This document shows, piece by piece, positions 33,101 to 42,600 of a stretch of 64,000 bases of DNA (position 1 is its first letter; each line of letters opens with the position of its first letter). The position numbers were made by a program, and so were the translations under genes. Where the stretch lies: the NCBI RefSeq assembly GCF_045062745.1, contig NZ_JBJGED010000010.1, forward strand, positions 62,001 through 126,000, read 5' to 3'. This stretch comes from Paenibacillus_AA sp045062745. Lineage in GTDB: Bacteria > Bacillota > Bacilli > Paenibacillales > NBRC-103111. A model generated the notes under the pieces. The model ran no database searches, was not told the DNA's origin, and worked only from the letters and a program-made list of their open reading frames with translations.

Positions 33101-34396
33101 ACCCCACAAAGTCCGCCGACAGCTCCGCCTGCACAGAAGCCGGAAGTAGAGGTGATCGTGAACGGCGACCGGGAGAACCAATTGGCTCAGGCAGCCGTGG
33201 ACAGCAAGGATGGTCAAACGACGATTACGGTGTCGCTCCTCCCGGATAAGCTCGCGGATCGCTTAGCTCAAGAGGGAGAACGCTCGGTGATCACGATCCC
33301 GGTTACGACAGGTGCCGATAAGGTCGTAGGCGAGCTGAACGGCCAGACGGTCAAACTGATGGAGGGCAAGCAAGCCACACTCGTCATTGAGACTGGAGCA
33401 GCCAGCTACGTGCTGCCGGCTGCGCAGATCAGCATCGATACCGTATCCGCGAAGCTGGGTCGGGAAGTGTCGCTGTCCGATATCACGGTCCAGGTACAAA
33501 TCGCAACGGGGGGCCAGGCCCAGACGGAACAACTGCAGTTGACTGCAAACCAGCAATCGTTCGTCGCGGTTACAGATCCGCTGAATTTCACCATTCAGGC
33601 GTCGTATAACGGACAGACGGTGGACATCGACAAGTTCCAATCTTATGTCGAGAGGGAAATCGCGCTTCCTGAAGGGGTGGACCCGAACAAAATCACGACC
33701 GGCATTATCCTGCAACCGGACGGTACGGTCACACATGTGCCTACCTTCATCTCCGCCAGAGACGGACGTTATTATGCGAGAATCAACAGCTTGACGAACA
33801 GCGCTTACTCGGTCATCTGGAATCCGCAATCGTTCCCTGATGCGGCAGGTCACTGGGCACAAGCACAAATCAACAATATGGCCTCGCGGAAAATCGTCAA
33901 TGGAACCGACGCGGTTCACTTTGATCCGGATCGCTCCATTACGCGGGCCGAATTGGCTTCGATTCTCGTTCGGGCTCTCGGGCTGGCCGAGAACGGGGGA
34001 ACCGCATCCTTCTCGGATGTGAAGAAGACCGACTGGTATTACGGAGCGGTAGCCCAAGCTCGCGAATACGGCATCGTGCAAGGCTACGAGGACGGAACTT
34101 TCCGTCCGGAGCAGATGGTGACCCGCGAGCAGGCGATGACGATGCTGAACAAGGCAATGAGTCTCGCCGGGCTCACGGCTGATGTCGCCGATCCGGACCG
34201 CAGCCTGCAGGCATTCGCGGATCGCGATCAAGTATCCGCATGGGCAAAGCCAAGTGTCGCCGCCGCGGTTCAGGCCGGATTAGTGAGCGGACGGACGTCG
34301 GGGCTCGCTCCGAAGGAGACGATTACCCGTGCGGAGACGGCAATGCTCGTGTACCAGCTGTTAGTAAAGGCAAAGTTAATTAACGAACTTAGATAA
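30101..34396 (+). CDS. Giant surface protein with GLUG, cadherin-like and SLH domains
   Basis: This 1431-residue exported protein starts at GTG 30101 (GGAGG seven bases before). Signal peptide residues 1-37 end at VQA-AP. Residues 40-150 form a cadherin-like sandwich, and about 265-540 contain repeated GLUG units (VGGLAGSTDGGTIT, VGGLLGYLVSGSLT). About 580-985 hold four cadherin-like repeats, each with a VxEN start, a VGTL strand and an AVDPDDNETF-type calcium loop (GDEDNGSFTI). A Pro-rich linker at 990-1015 and an alpha/beta segment precede three SLH repeats (1245-1431) that bind cell-wall secondary polymer. It is probably an adhesin or a matrix-binding surface protein. A terminator follows at 34411. 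Neighbouring genes do not define a substrate. Confidence 0.85.
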   Translation: MLRRNYYVFFKKVALLFLLAAVGMGGVIGLSPGLVQAAPDATLASLSFKDANGGNLDLANSQTFYPGVISYDLLYYDDTPFIRLNAAATYASYSVRVKFDDQVVATATSAADNVRVDIPPYSHHKLIKVEVLNSSNTVLNTYSIKLWLSMRGAGTEANPYQIVTADQLSRINGTTDVGVFQYNGFAWFKLMNDIDMTGYLNSSIGNDNNQGWKPFNFYGKFDGNNKTIRGLWINRSLVPSRPSDNTYNGLFGIVGGATIKNLNIELAPRGITGISYVGGLAGSTDGGTITNISVTGNVYLDASNSSTPQVGGVIGVSNGTALNKLTFIGNVQGKQNTGGLIGSLTMSSESLTNSNAEGNVAGTNDVGGAIGVLNSGTVMNVCAAVNVTGSINIGGLIGHVNNSNNLSKVCATGSVTYTSSPTTAVGGLAGYVNSATISEAYSTGSVNGISQVGGLLGYLVSGSLTDSYSTGSVTGFASTTIGGLIGQVPSSSPPVIIRNTFAAGAVSGTSNGGLSGSALFAEWINSYWDTETTGQNDSTGIGGIYFGFKTAKMKEQVTYTDWDFTTVWVMHPNSYPKLRWAIPNTPPSNPSLLGSTVVENQPTGTKVGTLNAVDPDDNETFTYTLVSGSGDEDNGKFTIDGALLKTAEAFDFETKASYSVRIQVADSKGATAAQALTITVTDVNEAPTALILTGDTVSENAAVGTVVGTLSGTDPDAGAMLTYQLVPGTGDTHNASFSLNGNALVTNGIFNYEVKNEYNIRASVSDSVYAKEQTFTIFVRDLLESPNELMLSQSKVPENSPNGTIVGTFDSSVPNANSTNIYTLDPGVGDADNGSFTISGNQLLTNWPFDYESKDVYSIRVTVADSVYRAVYSYSKSFTITVLNLNEPTTNLLLSKDTIAENLPAGTAVGTLSAVDPDQGETYQYQLVAGDGSEDNGSFTIDGAVLRTGGAFDFEAKGEYRIRIAVTDAVYEANRYEKSFVIRVSDVNEQVEPDNTPDPATPQSPPTAPPAQKPEVEVIVNGDRENQLAQAAVDSKDGQTTITVSLLPDKLADRLAQEGERSVITIPVTTGADKVVGELNGQTVKLMEGKQATLVIETGAASYVLPAAQISIDTVSAKLGREVSLSDITVQVQIATGGQAQTEQLQLTANQQSFVAVTDPLNFTIQASYNGQTVDIDKFQSYVEREIALPEGVDPNKITTGIILQPDGTVTHVPTFISARDGRYYARINSLTNSAYSVIWNPQSFPDAAGHWAQAQINNMASRKIVNGTDAVHFDPDRSITRAELASILVRALGLAENGGTASFSDVKKTDWYYGAVAQAREYGIVQGYEDGTFRPEQMVTREQAMTMLNKAMSLAGLTADVADPDRSLQAFADRDQVSAWAKPSVAAAVQAGLVSGRTSGLAPKETITRAETAMLVYQLLVKAKLINELR

Positions 34397-34410
34397 ATCG
34401 AGCCATCACC

Positions 34411-34449
34411 AAAAGCGCCCCCAGATCTGTGATCTGCGGGGCGCTTTTT
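34411..34449. terminator. Terminator between convergent genes
   Basis: AAAAGCGCCCC pairs with GGGGCGCTTTTT with an inner CAGATC/GATCTG stem. It serves the SLH gene on + and the FAD oxidoreductase on -. Confidence 0.88.
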
Positions 34450-34469
34450 GCCTTACCGCAACCCGCGGC

Positions 34470-36221
34470 TTACTTAGGCGGCTTGCGCACTTTGATATAC
34501 TGCGGATACACGATCTCCCCGGTATCCAGCTTGTGAATCTCGTCCGGCGTCCAGCCGGCGATTTTGTTGTTGCCCTTGATGCCGGTAAGCCGGATCTGAT
34601 ACTTGCTCTCCAGGTACGCATGCAGCGGCTTCATATCGTCTTCCTTCAGCTCGCGCAGCTTCTTCTTGCCCTGAATTTGCCCGAGGATGACGCCGATCGA
34701 CTCCGCCGCGAGGCCCGTGTTCGGCTGGATGCGCGCGCTGCCGTAGGCGATGGCGGACGAGCCGACGTTCTTGCCGGCCAGGATCACGTTGTCGTAATTC
34801 CGCAGCAGGAAGCTGCGCAGCGGCATGCCGTACTTGTCCGGGCGGCCCATCTCGATGCCCCACTTGTTGGCGCTCGTACCCTGCAAGTCAAGCGGATAGC
34901 CGGCGATGCTGACATTGTCCCAGAACATGCTGGCCCCGAGCATGTCGGACGGCTTCAGCACATAGTCGGTCTCATAATGGTTGTACTCGCGTATGTACAG
35001 GTAGTCCGGGAACCCGTTCAGCTCCGCATGCTCCCAGCCGACGATGCTCTTGCGGAAATGATCGCGAATGAGCGGAAGCTCCTTCTTCCCGAGCTCCAGC
35101 CCTTCGGCCACCGATTTTGGATCGGCCGGGTCAATCGTGTAGACGAGCAGGGCGTTGATCAGCACCTCGCCATCTCGCTGGTTCACTGCATTCAGGCCGC
35201 GCAGGAAGAGACGCGGATTCGTAGCCTTATAAGCGTTCGTCATGCCGACCAGGCCGATGGCGAAGCTGTCGTTCACATACCCGCCGCCGTACTTCTTGCT
35301 CCGCTCCTCCGCCGTCAAGGCGTTGAAGCTGCTCGAGAACCGGGCCCAATCGACGCCCTTGAACTTCATCATGATGCCGGCGCTCATAAATTCGATGTTG
35401 TGCTGGCCGTAGAACGCCTCGAGGCCGGGCATCCGGGTCACATTGAGCTTCCCCGCCAGCGTGCCGTTGTCCGTATTCTCCACCCAATATTGCGCTTCGA
35501 TCGTTTTCGTCGTCTTGTCCTTCGTCTGATAGGACACGGACTGCACGGCTTGCGACGTCAACTTGCCGATGCCGGCGTTCACCTTCGTCAGCGTGACGCC
35601 CGACTCGACCGGGATGCCATGCACGAGGGTGTCGAAGTAGCGGACGTATTCCGATTTTTTGCGAATCTTCGCGCTCTTGAAGCCATCGAATAGCTGCTTG
35701 ATCCGGCCTTGCACCAGCGATTTGCCTTGATCGTCCTTCGTCTCGTCCAGGAACAGCATCTCCGCCTCGAGCAGCTGGCCACCGACCGCCTCGCGCGGAT
35801 CGAGCACGACGACTTTCAAGCCTTCATCCGCCGCAGCCCTCGCCAAATACATGCCTTCCATCTCCGTCCCTACTATGACGACATCCGCCCGGTCGGTCGA
35901 GGGGGTCGGAGCGACGTTCGGGGTGTTCCCAGGTGTCGCTGAGGTTGGGGGCGGTGTCGATACGGTCCCGTTCGGGTCTGACGTGTGCGAGGGTGTAACG
36001 GTCGCCGACGGGTTCAGCTGAGGGGAATCGGTTGCCGCCGGTGTCGCATTCGGGCTCACGGTTGCGTGGGTATTAGGACCCAATTGTGTATGGGACCGCG
36101 AGTCGGCATCTTCCTCCGCCTTCGATGTCCAGAAGAAAACGGTTCCGCCAACAGCCGCGACAACCGCGAATATAATCAGCCAAACCACCGGTTTGGGGGC
36201 TTTGGGTCGTCTAGTTCGCAT
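34470..36221 (-). CDS. Membrane-anchored FAD-dependent oxidoreductase
   Basis: A 583-residue protein. Residues 12-31 (VVWLIIFAVVAAVGGTVFFW) are a membrane anchor after a basic MRTRRPKAPK start. Residues 35-110 are a Pro/Thr/Ser-rich spacer, suggesting the catalytic part lies outside the membrane. From 112 an FAD_oxidored-type fold follows: ADVVIVGTEMEGMYLARAAA (nucleotide loop where Glu replaces the second Gly, as often seen in this family), then VVVLDPREAVGG, and AGKNVGSSAIAYGSARIQPN near the end. Such proteins are often secreted with glycan-active enzymes. AGGAG appears before the ATG as GGAGCGACC. Adjacent convergent gene: an SLH protein. Electron acceptor and substrate unknown. Confidence 0.78.
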   Translation of the reverse strand: MRTRRPKAPKPVVWLIIFAVVAAVGGTVFFWTSKAEEDADSRSHTQLGPNTHATVSPNATPAATDSPQLNPSATVTPSHTSDPNGTVSTPPPTSATPGNTPNVAPTPSTDRADVVIVGTEMEGMYLARAAADEGLKVVVLDPREAVGGQLLEAEMLFLDETKDDQGKSLVQGRIKQLFDGFKSAKIRKKSEYVRYFDTLVHGIPVESGVTLTKVNAGIGKLTSQAVQSVSYQTKDKTTKTIEAQYWVENTDNGTLAGKLNVTRMPGLEAFYGQHNIEFMSAGIMMKFKGVDWARFSSSFNALTAEERSKKYGGGYVNDSFAIGLVGMTNAYKATNPRLFLRGLNAVNQRDGEVLINALLVYTIDPADPKSVAEGLELGKKELPLIRDHFRKSIVGWEHAELNGFPDYLYIREYNHYETDYVLKPSDMLGASMFWDNVSIAGYPLDLQGTSANKWGIEMGRPDKYGMPLRSFLLRNYDNVILAGKNVGSSAIAYGSARIQPNTGLAAESIGVILGQIQGKKKLRELKEDDMKPLHAYLESKYQIRLTGIKGNNKIAGWTPDEIHKLDTGEIVYPQYIKVRKPPK

Positions 36222-36415
36222 AACCGGGTCGCTCCTTCGTATTCTAGTTCGTATGTGCTATTCTAGTCTATCATGTTGCGTCCACCCCCTCAATTGTTTT
36301 TGAAGGGCCGAAACCATTTAGCGTTACCAGGGAACACTTCGCGAAGGTCATCTGGACAAGGAAGAGCAGGCTTGATCATTTTACAAATTTCTCAAACAAA
36401 GAGAGGGAGAGGTTT

Positions 36416-37675
36416 ATGAAAAAAGTATTCAAGCAATTGACAGTAACCGGATTGACTTTGGCAATGGTAGTAGGCGGTTCGACGGCAGCATTCGCGGACA
36501 ACAACAAAGGCAAAGGCAACGATAAAGACGATCGCGGCCGCGTCGAACAAAAAGACAACACTTGGAAAAACAGCTGGAAAGACAACGAGGGCGTCAAATT
36601 CGTCAACAACGGTACGGTCAACATCGTGGTGAACTTCAACGACATCCAAGGCGCCGACGTAGAGTGGGCCATCAAGAACATTACAAGCCTTTCGTTCAAA
36701 AAGGTTTTCGAAGGGTATGAAGACGGTTCCTTCAAGCCGAGAAACACGATCTCCCGCGTAGAAGCGATCACAGCGGCCGTTCGCCTGCTGGGCTTGGAGG
36801 ATCAAGCGAAATCGCAAGCCGAGATGAGCACGAAGCTGAACTTCAAGGATGCGGACCAAATCCCATCTTGGGCAGTAGGGTACGTCGCGGTGGCATTGGA
36901 GAACGACCTGTTCGGCGAAACCGAGAACATGGTCCAACCGAACAAGGCAGCCGATCGCCTGTGGGCCACTACGCTGCTCGTGAAAGCGCTGAAGCTGGAC
37001 GCTGAAGCGAAAGCAAAGATGAACACGCAGCTGCAGTTCAAGGACGCGAAGGAAATCCCGGCCGGTTCCGTAGGTTATGTAGCGGTAGCCGTGGAGAAAG
37101 GCTTGATCGACGGCTTCGAGAACAACACGTTCCGTCCGAACACGCCGGTAACCCGTGCGCAAATGGCAGCCCTGGTCGACCGTGCGGACTCTCAAATGCC
37201 GGATAAGGATTCGATCAAAGGTAAAGTGACTACGGTAGTGGGCACGAACATCTCCGTACAGAAGGCAGACGGATCGACGCAATCGATCACGCTGGATCCG
37301 AATGCATTCGTCTTCGCGGGTGGCGCACGAGTACCGCTCTCGGAAATTACGGTTGGTGACGAAGTGGTCGTAAAGGTATTCACCGTGAACAACGTAACCT
37401 ACGCTTATTTCGTGGATATCACGAAGTCCGGCACGCCGGTACAGGATTTGAACGTACAAGGGACGCTCGTCTCCTGGGCGAACAACAACAACTACAAGCT
37501 TGCTTTGCTTACGGTTGACGTACCTAGCACCGTGACAGGCTCTACATACGAACGGCGCACGTATGCGGTTGCCGATACGTATGAGTTGAAGCCGACCGGA
37601 GCCCAACTGCTTCAGGGTCAAACGCTGTTGCTGAAAGGCGTCGGCAGCATCGTCAACTATATTGAAGTAAAATAA
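36416..37675 (+). CDS. SLH-domain cell-surface protein
   Basis: This 419-residue exported protein has a signal peptide (KKVFKQLTVTGLTLAMVVGG through AFA-DNN). Residues 30-60 are Lys/Asp-rich. From about 80 to 260 there are three S-layer homology repeats (FEGYEDGSFKPRNTISRVEA, VGYVAVALENDLF, LIDGFENNTFRPNTPVTRAQ), which attach the protein to secondary cell-wall polymer. The C-terminal 150 residues are beta-rich with an OB-like segment (VTTVVGTNISVQKADGSTQS) and no obvious enzyme motif. GAGAGGGAGAGG precedes the ATG. Such proteins with C-terminal small beta-domains are common in Paenibacillus. Function unknown. Confidence 0.85.
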   Translation: MKKVFKQLTVTGLTLAMVVGGSTAAFADNNKGKGNDKDDRGRVEQKDNTWKNSWKDNEGVKFVNNGTVNIVVNFNDIQGADVEWAIKNITSLSFKKVFEGYEDGSFKPRNTISRVEAITAAVRLLGLEDQAKSQAEMSTKLNFKDADQIPSWAVGYVAVALENDLFGETENMVQPNKAADRLWATTLLVKALKLDAEAKAKMNTQLQFKDAKEIPAGSVGYVAVAVEKGLIDGFENNTFRPNTPVTRAQMAALVDRADSQMPDKDSIKGKVTTVVGTNISVQKADGSTQSITLDPNAFVFAGGARVPLSEITVGDEVVVKVFTVNNVTYAYFVDITKSGTPVQDLNVQGTLVSWANNNNYKLALLTVDVPSTVTGSTYERRTYAVADTYELKPTGAQLLQGQTLLLKGVGSIVNYIEVK

Positions 37676-37731
37676 GAACAAAACCATTAGACATCCAGAA
37701 GAGACATAAGAAGGTTAGAGCAATCCATAGA

Positions 37732-37770
37732 GAAAGCCTCGTCCCCTCATCGGGTTCGAGGCTTTCTTCA
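37732..37770. terminator. Terminator between convergent genes
   Basis: GAAAGCCTCG (37732-37741) pairs with CGAGGCTTTC (37757-37766) in an 8-12 base-pair stem followed by TTCATT; usable for both the SLH gene and the minus-strand gene starting at 38547. Confidence 0.75.
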
Positions 37771-37797
37771 TTATATGATGCGTTCGTCCCGCGAAAT

Positions 37798-38547
37798 TCA
37801 TTCCTTCACGGTAATCGTAATCGGCGACCATTCCCCGATAACGGTTTGCCCGTGTACGGAGACGCTGCCTTCCGGAGTCAAATCCTTCTCCGTCATAATG
37901 CCGAGCGCCACCGTGAATTGGTTGAACTTCACAGGAATCCCGCGTTCCCGCCGCACTTCCTGCCCGTTCACATAGAAGACGAGCTCGTCCTGCCCACGGT
38001 TGTAATTGATTTTGTACGTGTTGAACTCGCGAGCGGCGAACTCTTGGCTTTCCCGGAAAATACAGAAATATTTCGTCTTCTCCGTATCCGGCACGGTAAC
38101 GCCCGGGAACGGGAGCACGGCGTACACGGTGGCGTACGTATCGTTGCCGACGAAGAAGTCAATCGCGGCTCCCGTCGTAAAATCGAGTAGGTTGAGCGAT
38201 ACGTAACCGTCATACAGATCATTCGGCGCGGTGCCTGTACTGCGGGCGCGAATGCTCAGCTCGAAGCTGATCTCCCCGGATTCCGGCAGCTTCACGGGCT
38301 CGGCCGAATAGTACATGTGCTTGGCATTATCGAGAATCTGCACCTGATCGTGACTGCGGCTGAGCGGCGCCCGTACGTACAGAATGCCGTTCCGGACGAT
38401 GACGACCGCGTTCGGTTCGCGGTATTGCCAGAACGACCCGTCTTGCAGCGGGAAGCCTCCGATTTTCCATACGGCCCCTTCATCCAGAATGGTATGAAAG
38501 TCACCCAAGGTGACGGTATGGGTGGCGGGTTGTTTTGGTTGGGCCAT
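37798..38547 (-). CDS. DUF6081-like beta-sandwich protein (249 aa)
   Basis: A 249-residue protein rich in beta-strands (HTVTLGDFHTILDEGAVWKI, YVSLNLLDFTTGAAIDFFVG) with no signal peptide, membrane segment or catalytic motif. The pattern resembles the DUF6081 family seen in Paenibacillus and actinobacteria. Its fold resembles concanavalin-like or lipocalin-type binding proteins. AAGGAGGTAATTG lies just before the ATG at 38547, so a TTG at 38553 is not used. The next minus-strand gene (a UbiA prenyltransferase) ends 29 bases upstream of its start, so the two form one operon. Function unknown; a role in lipid or quinone metabolism is only a guess from context. Confidence 0.6.
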   Translation of the reverse strand: MAQPKQPATHTVTLGDFHTILDEGAVWKIGGFPLQDGSFWQYREPNAVVIVRNGILYVRAPLSRSHDQVQILDNAKHMYYSAEPVKLPESGEISFELSIRARSTGTAPNDLYDGYVSLNLLDFTTGAAIDFFVGNDTYATVYAVLPFPGVTVPDTEKTKYFCIFRESQEFAAREFNTYKINYNRGQDELVFYVNGQEVRRERGIPVKFNQFTVALGIMTEKDLTPEGSVSVHGQTVIGEWSPITITVKE

Positions 38548-38576
38548 CTTCAATTACCTCCTTCAGGAACTTTTTC

Positions 38577-39494
38577 TTAAATCAAACCGTCTATTAACAA
38601 CGAAAGGATCATGATGCTGCCGCACCGAACCGTCGCTTTCAGCGAAGCGCCCATCAGCGGCAAATACGCCGGCGACGGATTCGTAGCCTGAAGCGAGCGA
38701 TAGACGCCGGCGAACGGGACGATTGTAACGAGGCCGATCAGCGCATAATAAGGAAGCGCTTGGAACACAACGGCCGCGATCAGAGCCAAGTAAGCGAGCG
38801 CCAGCAGGAGCTTGGAGAATTGAAGAGCCCGGCGTTCGCCCCAGACGACGACAAGTGTTTTCTTGCCGGAAGCCTTGTCCGACTGCCAATGCAGAAAATG
38901 ATGATTGAACAAAATGAGCGTCGTCAAGAGCCCGATCGGCAGCGAGGCTAGCAGCGATCGAACGTCCAGCTCGGACGTCTGTACGAAGAAGCTGCCCATC
39001 ACAGGCAGCACGCCGAAGGCGATCAGGATGGCGAGCTCGCTGTAGCCTTTGCCTCGGTAGCCGAACCGGATCGGAGGCGCTACATAGAAGTAAGCGATCA
39101 GCGCGCCGAGCCCGGCGAACACGAGCACTTCGGGCCCGCTCAGGATCGTGAGCAGCACGCCCATCACCGCCGCCAAGGCGAACAAGCCCCATGTGATCGA
39201 TGCAAAAGTCCGAACCGACATCGTACCGGTGGCGAGAAAGCCGGAATTGGTGGAGATCGTCGCCGCCGTTTCCCGGGCCGCGATGTCCACGCCGCTGCGG
39301 TAATCCCACAAATCGTTGATCATATTGGAAAATAAATGAGCGGCCCCCGCGCCAATTAGCGTGATGAGGAAGAGGGACCAATGAAACTCGCCCGTCCAAG
39401 CATAGGCGCCTACGGAACCGATCATCACGGGAACGATCATTACGGGAATGACTTGAAACCGGGAAGCCCGTTTAAACACGCTTAGTTTTCCCAT
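38577..39494 (-). CDS. UbiA/MenA family prenyltransferase
   Basis: This 305-residue integral membrane enzyme has about nine helices. The first Asp-rich motif appears as NMINDLWDYRSGVD and the second as LHWQSDKASGKKTLVVVWG. MenA-type enzymes add a polyprenyl chain to 1,4-dihydroxy-2-naphthoate for menaquinone; other members prenylate lipids or aromatics. Length matches MenA (about 300). No other men genes are nearby, so the acceptor is uncertain. It is in the same direction as the DUF6081-like gene and divergent from a large PMT-type glycosyltransferase. Confidence 0.82.
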   Translation of the reverse strand: MGKLSVFKRASRFQVIPVMIVPVMIGSVGAYAWTGEFHWSLFLITLIGAGAAHLFSNMINDLWDYRSGVDIAARETAATISTNSGFLATGTMSVRTFASITWGLFALAAVMGVLLTILSGPEVLVFAGLGALIAYFYVAPPIRFGYRGKGYSELAILIAFGVLPVMGSFFVQTSELDVRSLLASLPIGLLTTLILFNHHFLHWQSDKASGKKTLVVVWGERRALQFSKLLLALAYLALIAAVVFQALPYYALIGLVTIVPFAGVYRSLQATNPSPAYLPLMGASLKATVRCGSIMILSLLIDGLI

Positions 39495-39689
39495 CGTATC
39501 GAACTTCCTTTCATAGACATTACTTTGTGTTCAGGACACGGTTTATTCCTGCCCATTATATGCCCGTCCCGGATACTTGTAAATGTAAAAATGATTCTAA
39601 TCCAGCCTCGGATTGGTTGCCGTAGAGGAATGTGCCCGCCTGTTGCAGAACTAGTAGAAAGGAAGCGAATCACTCTGTGGGGGTTAGGC

Positions 39690-42600
39690 ATGAAGAAGCA
39701 GCTATGGCGCGTTCCGGCAGTCGTCTGGGCGATTTTGCTGGGCGCATTACTTGTAAGAATGCTCGTGGCCGTACTCATCGTCGGTCATCCGACCGATATG
39801 ACGACGTTCCGGGCTTGGGCGGACTATGCCGCCACGAACGGGCTGGCCAAGTTTTATTCCGGGGAAATATTCGCCGATTATCCGCCCGGCTACATCTATG
39901 TGCTGTATGTACTGGGGAAAATCAAGCATCTGTTCGAACTGGATTTCCATAGCCGAACGTTCCTGCTGTTGGTCAAAATGCCGGCGCTCCTCGCCGACCT
40001 GATCGCAGCCTGGCTTATATACATAACGGCCGCCAAGCGTGTCGGCGCAGGGGCGGCGATCGCCCTGACGACGATTTATGCGTTCAATCCGGCCATTCTC
40101 GTCAACTCAGCGGCTTGGGGGCAAGTGGACTCGATTTTCACCCTCTTCATCGTCGCGTTCGTGCTGCTGGCTATGCGGGGGAAGCTGCCTCTAGCGTCGA
40201 TCGTCTTCGTCATGGCGGTGCTGATCAAGCCGCAAGGGCTTATTTTCACGCCGGTGCTCTTGTTCGCCCTATATCGGAGCTTCAGTTGGAGATCTTTGGC
40301 CTGGAGCGTTACCTACGGGCTGGCCGCTTTCCTGGTCATGATCCTGCCTTTCGGGACGAGCAAGGGGCTGTTCTGGATCGTGCACTTGTATACCAGCACG
40401 CTCGGCTCCTACCCATACGCTTCGCTCAATGCGTTCAACCTGTTCGCCCTGCTGGGAGGCAACTGGCAGCCGGTAACGAACCGGTTCCTGCTCAGCTATG
40501 AGACTTGGGGCACCGTCTTCATCGTGCTCACTGTAGCGTACAGCGTGTACATCTATATACGCGGCCGGAAGCAGCCGGCGATTCTGCTCGTCATCAGCCT
40601 GGTCATCATCGTGCTCGTGTTCGTCCTCACAGCGAAGATGCATGAACGCTATATGTATCCGGCGCTGCTGCTCGCGGTACTGGCGTATCTTCATACGAAG
40701 GACCGACGGCTGCTCTACACGTACATCGGGCTGAGCTTGACGCAATTCGTCAACGTCGCCTACGTGCTCTCGTTCAACGTACAGGAGCAATATCACCTGT
40801 ACCGGTTCGACAAGGTGCTGCTGCTGACATCGGCGGCGAATGTGATTTTGGCCGGGTATTTGGTGTTTATTGCCCGGGGAATAGGGAAGGTACCTGAAGT
40901 GAAACCCGTTCAACAGCATGGCTTGGTTAGCCTGTATGCAGAGAAACAACCGTTGCAGCGCAAAGATTGGATCCTCATCGCCGTGATAACGCTGTTGTAT
41001 GCGATTATCGCGTTTTATCGGCTGGGGGACACCTCGGCCCCGGAAACGTATTGGAAGCCGACGCCCGGCGATAGTGTGGTCCTGGATCTGGGCCAGACCG
41101 AGACGATTCAGAAAATCAACGTCTATTCCGGCATCGGAGGCGGCCGATACAAGCTGGAAACGTCGCGTGACGGTCAGCAATGGGAACCGGTGACCGTCCC
41201 GGATACGATGTATGGGAGTGTGTTCACCTGGAACTCGGTTATCGAGCCGCATACGGGACGTTATGTGCGGGTGACGGCGGAGAGCTCGGACGTGCGGATG
41301 CTGGAGCTGGGGGTGTTCGCGAATGACAGCGAAAAGCCTGCCTCGTTGAAGCTAATGACAGTTTCCTCGACGCTGCCCGTTTCGTCGGAGGTGTCGCGAG
41401 AGGACTTCGGCTCGTTCCGCAGCGTCACCCGTATGGATGCCGCCGGAGGGCCGGAGCGGCTGATCGATGAACAACACCTGGTTCCGTTCCGCCCTACATA
41501 TATGAACAGCATGTATTTCGACGAGATTTATCACGGCCGCACCGCCTACGAGCATCTGCATCTGATGGAGCCCTACGAGACGACGCATCCCCCAATGGGC
41601 AAGGACATCATGATGTTCGGCCTCATGGGCTTCGGGATGACCCCATTCGGGTGGCGGGTCGTCGGTACGCTCGTCGGGGTGCTCATGGTGCCGCTTATGT
41701 ACATATTCGCTTTCCGGCTGTTCCGGAGTACGATGTATGCGACTTGGGCGACCCTGCTGCTCGTCTTGGACTTCATGCATTTCGTGCAGACTAGGATCGG
41801 AACCGTCGACATGTATACCGTATTGTTCGTCATCCTGATGTACTACTTTATGCACCGGTTCAGCCAGGTCGATATGGCGGAGAACAAGCTGTCGAAAGCG
41901 ATCGTCCCCTTGTTCCTGTCGGGTTTGTTCTTCGGGTTCGGGATTGCGTGCAAATGGAACGCCGTCTATGGCGGACTTGGGCTCGCCGCTTTGCTCGCCT
42001 ATTACTTGTATATCCGTTTCATGGAATACCGGTATGCCAAGCAGCAACTCGGGCAGCCGGAGGCAACCGACGAATCGGAATCGATCGGGCGCTGGGAACG
42101 AGTCGTCCGGCTGTATCCGCGCCATACGATCGTCACCGTCGTGTGTGCCGGCCTCTTTTTCACCGTCGTTCCCTTGATCGTCTATGTGGCGTCTTACATC
42201 CCGTTCCTTATGATTCCGGGACCCGGGCATGGGTTGATGGACGTCGTCCGGTTCCAGAAATTCATGTACGACTACCACAGCAAGCTGGTGGCGACGCATC
42301 CGTTCTCATCCCCTTGGTGGGCATGGATGCCGATGGTGAAGCCGGTCTGGTACTTCTCGGGCTCGCAGCTCGCGCAGGGCAAAGTGTCGAGCATCGTCGC
42401 CATGGGTAATCCGGCTCTCTGGTGGGCCGGCATCGGCGCTTTCGTTTATGCGGTTTACATGCTATTCCGCCACCGGGCCATGGTGATGCTTGTCCCGGTC
42501 GTGGCGTTCGTGTCCCTCTACTTGCCGTGGGTGCTCGTGCCTCGGCTCACGTTCCTGTACCACTTTTTCCCGATGATGCCGTTCCTCATCCTGTTCGTCG

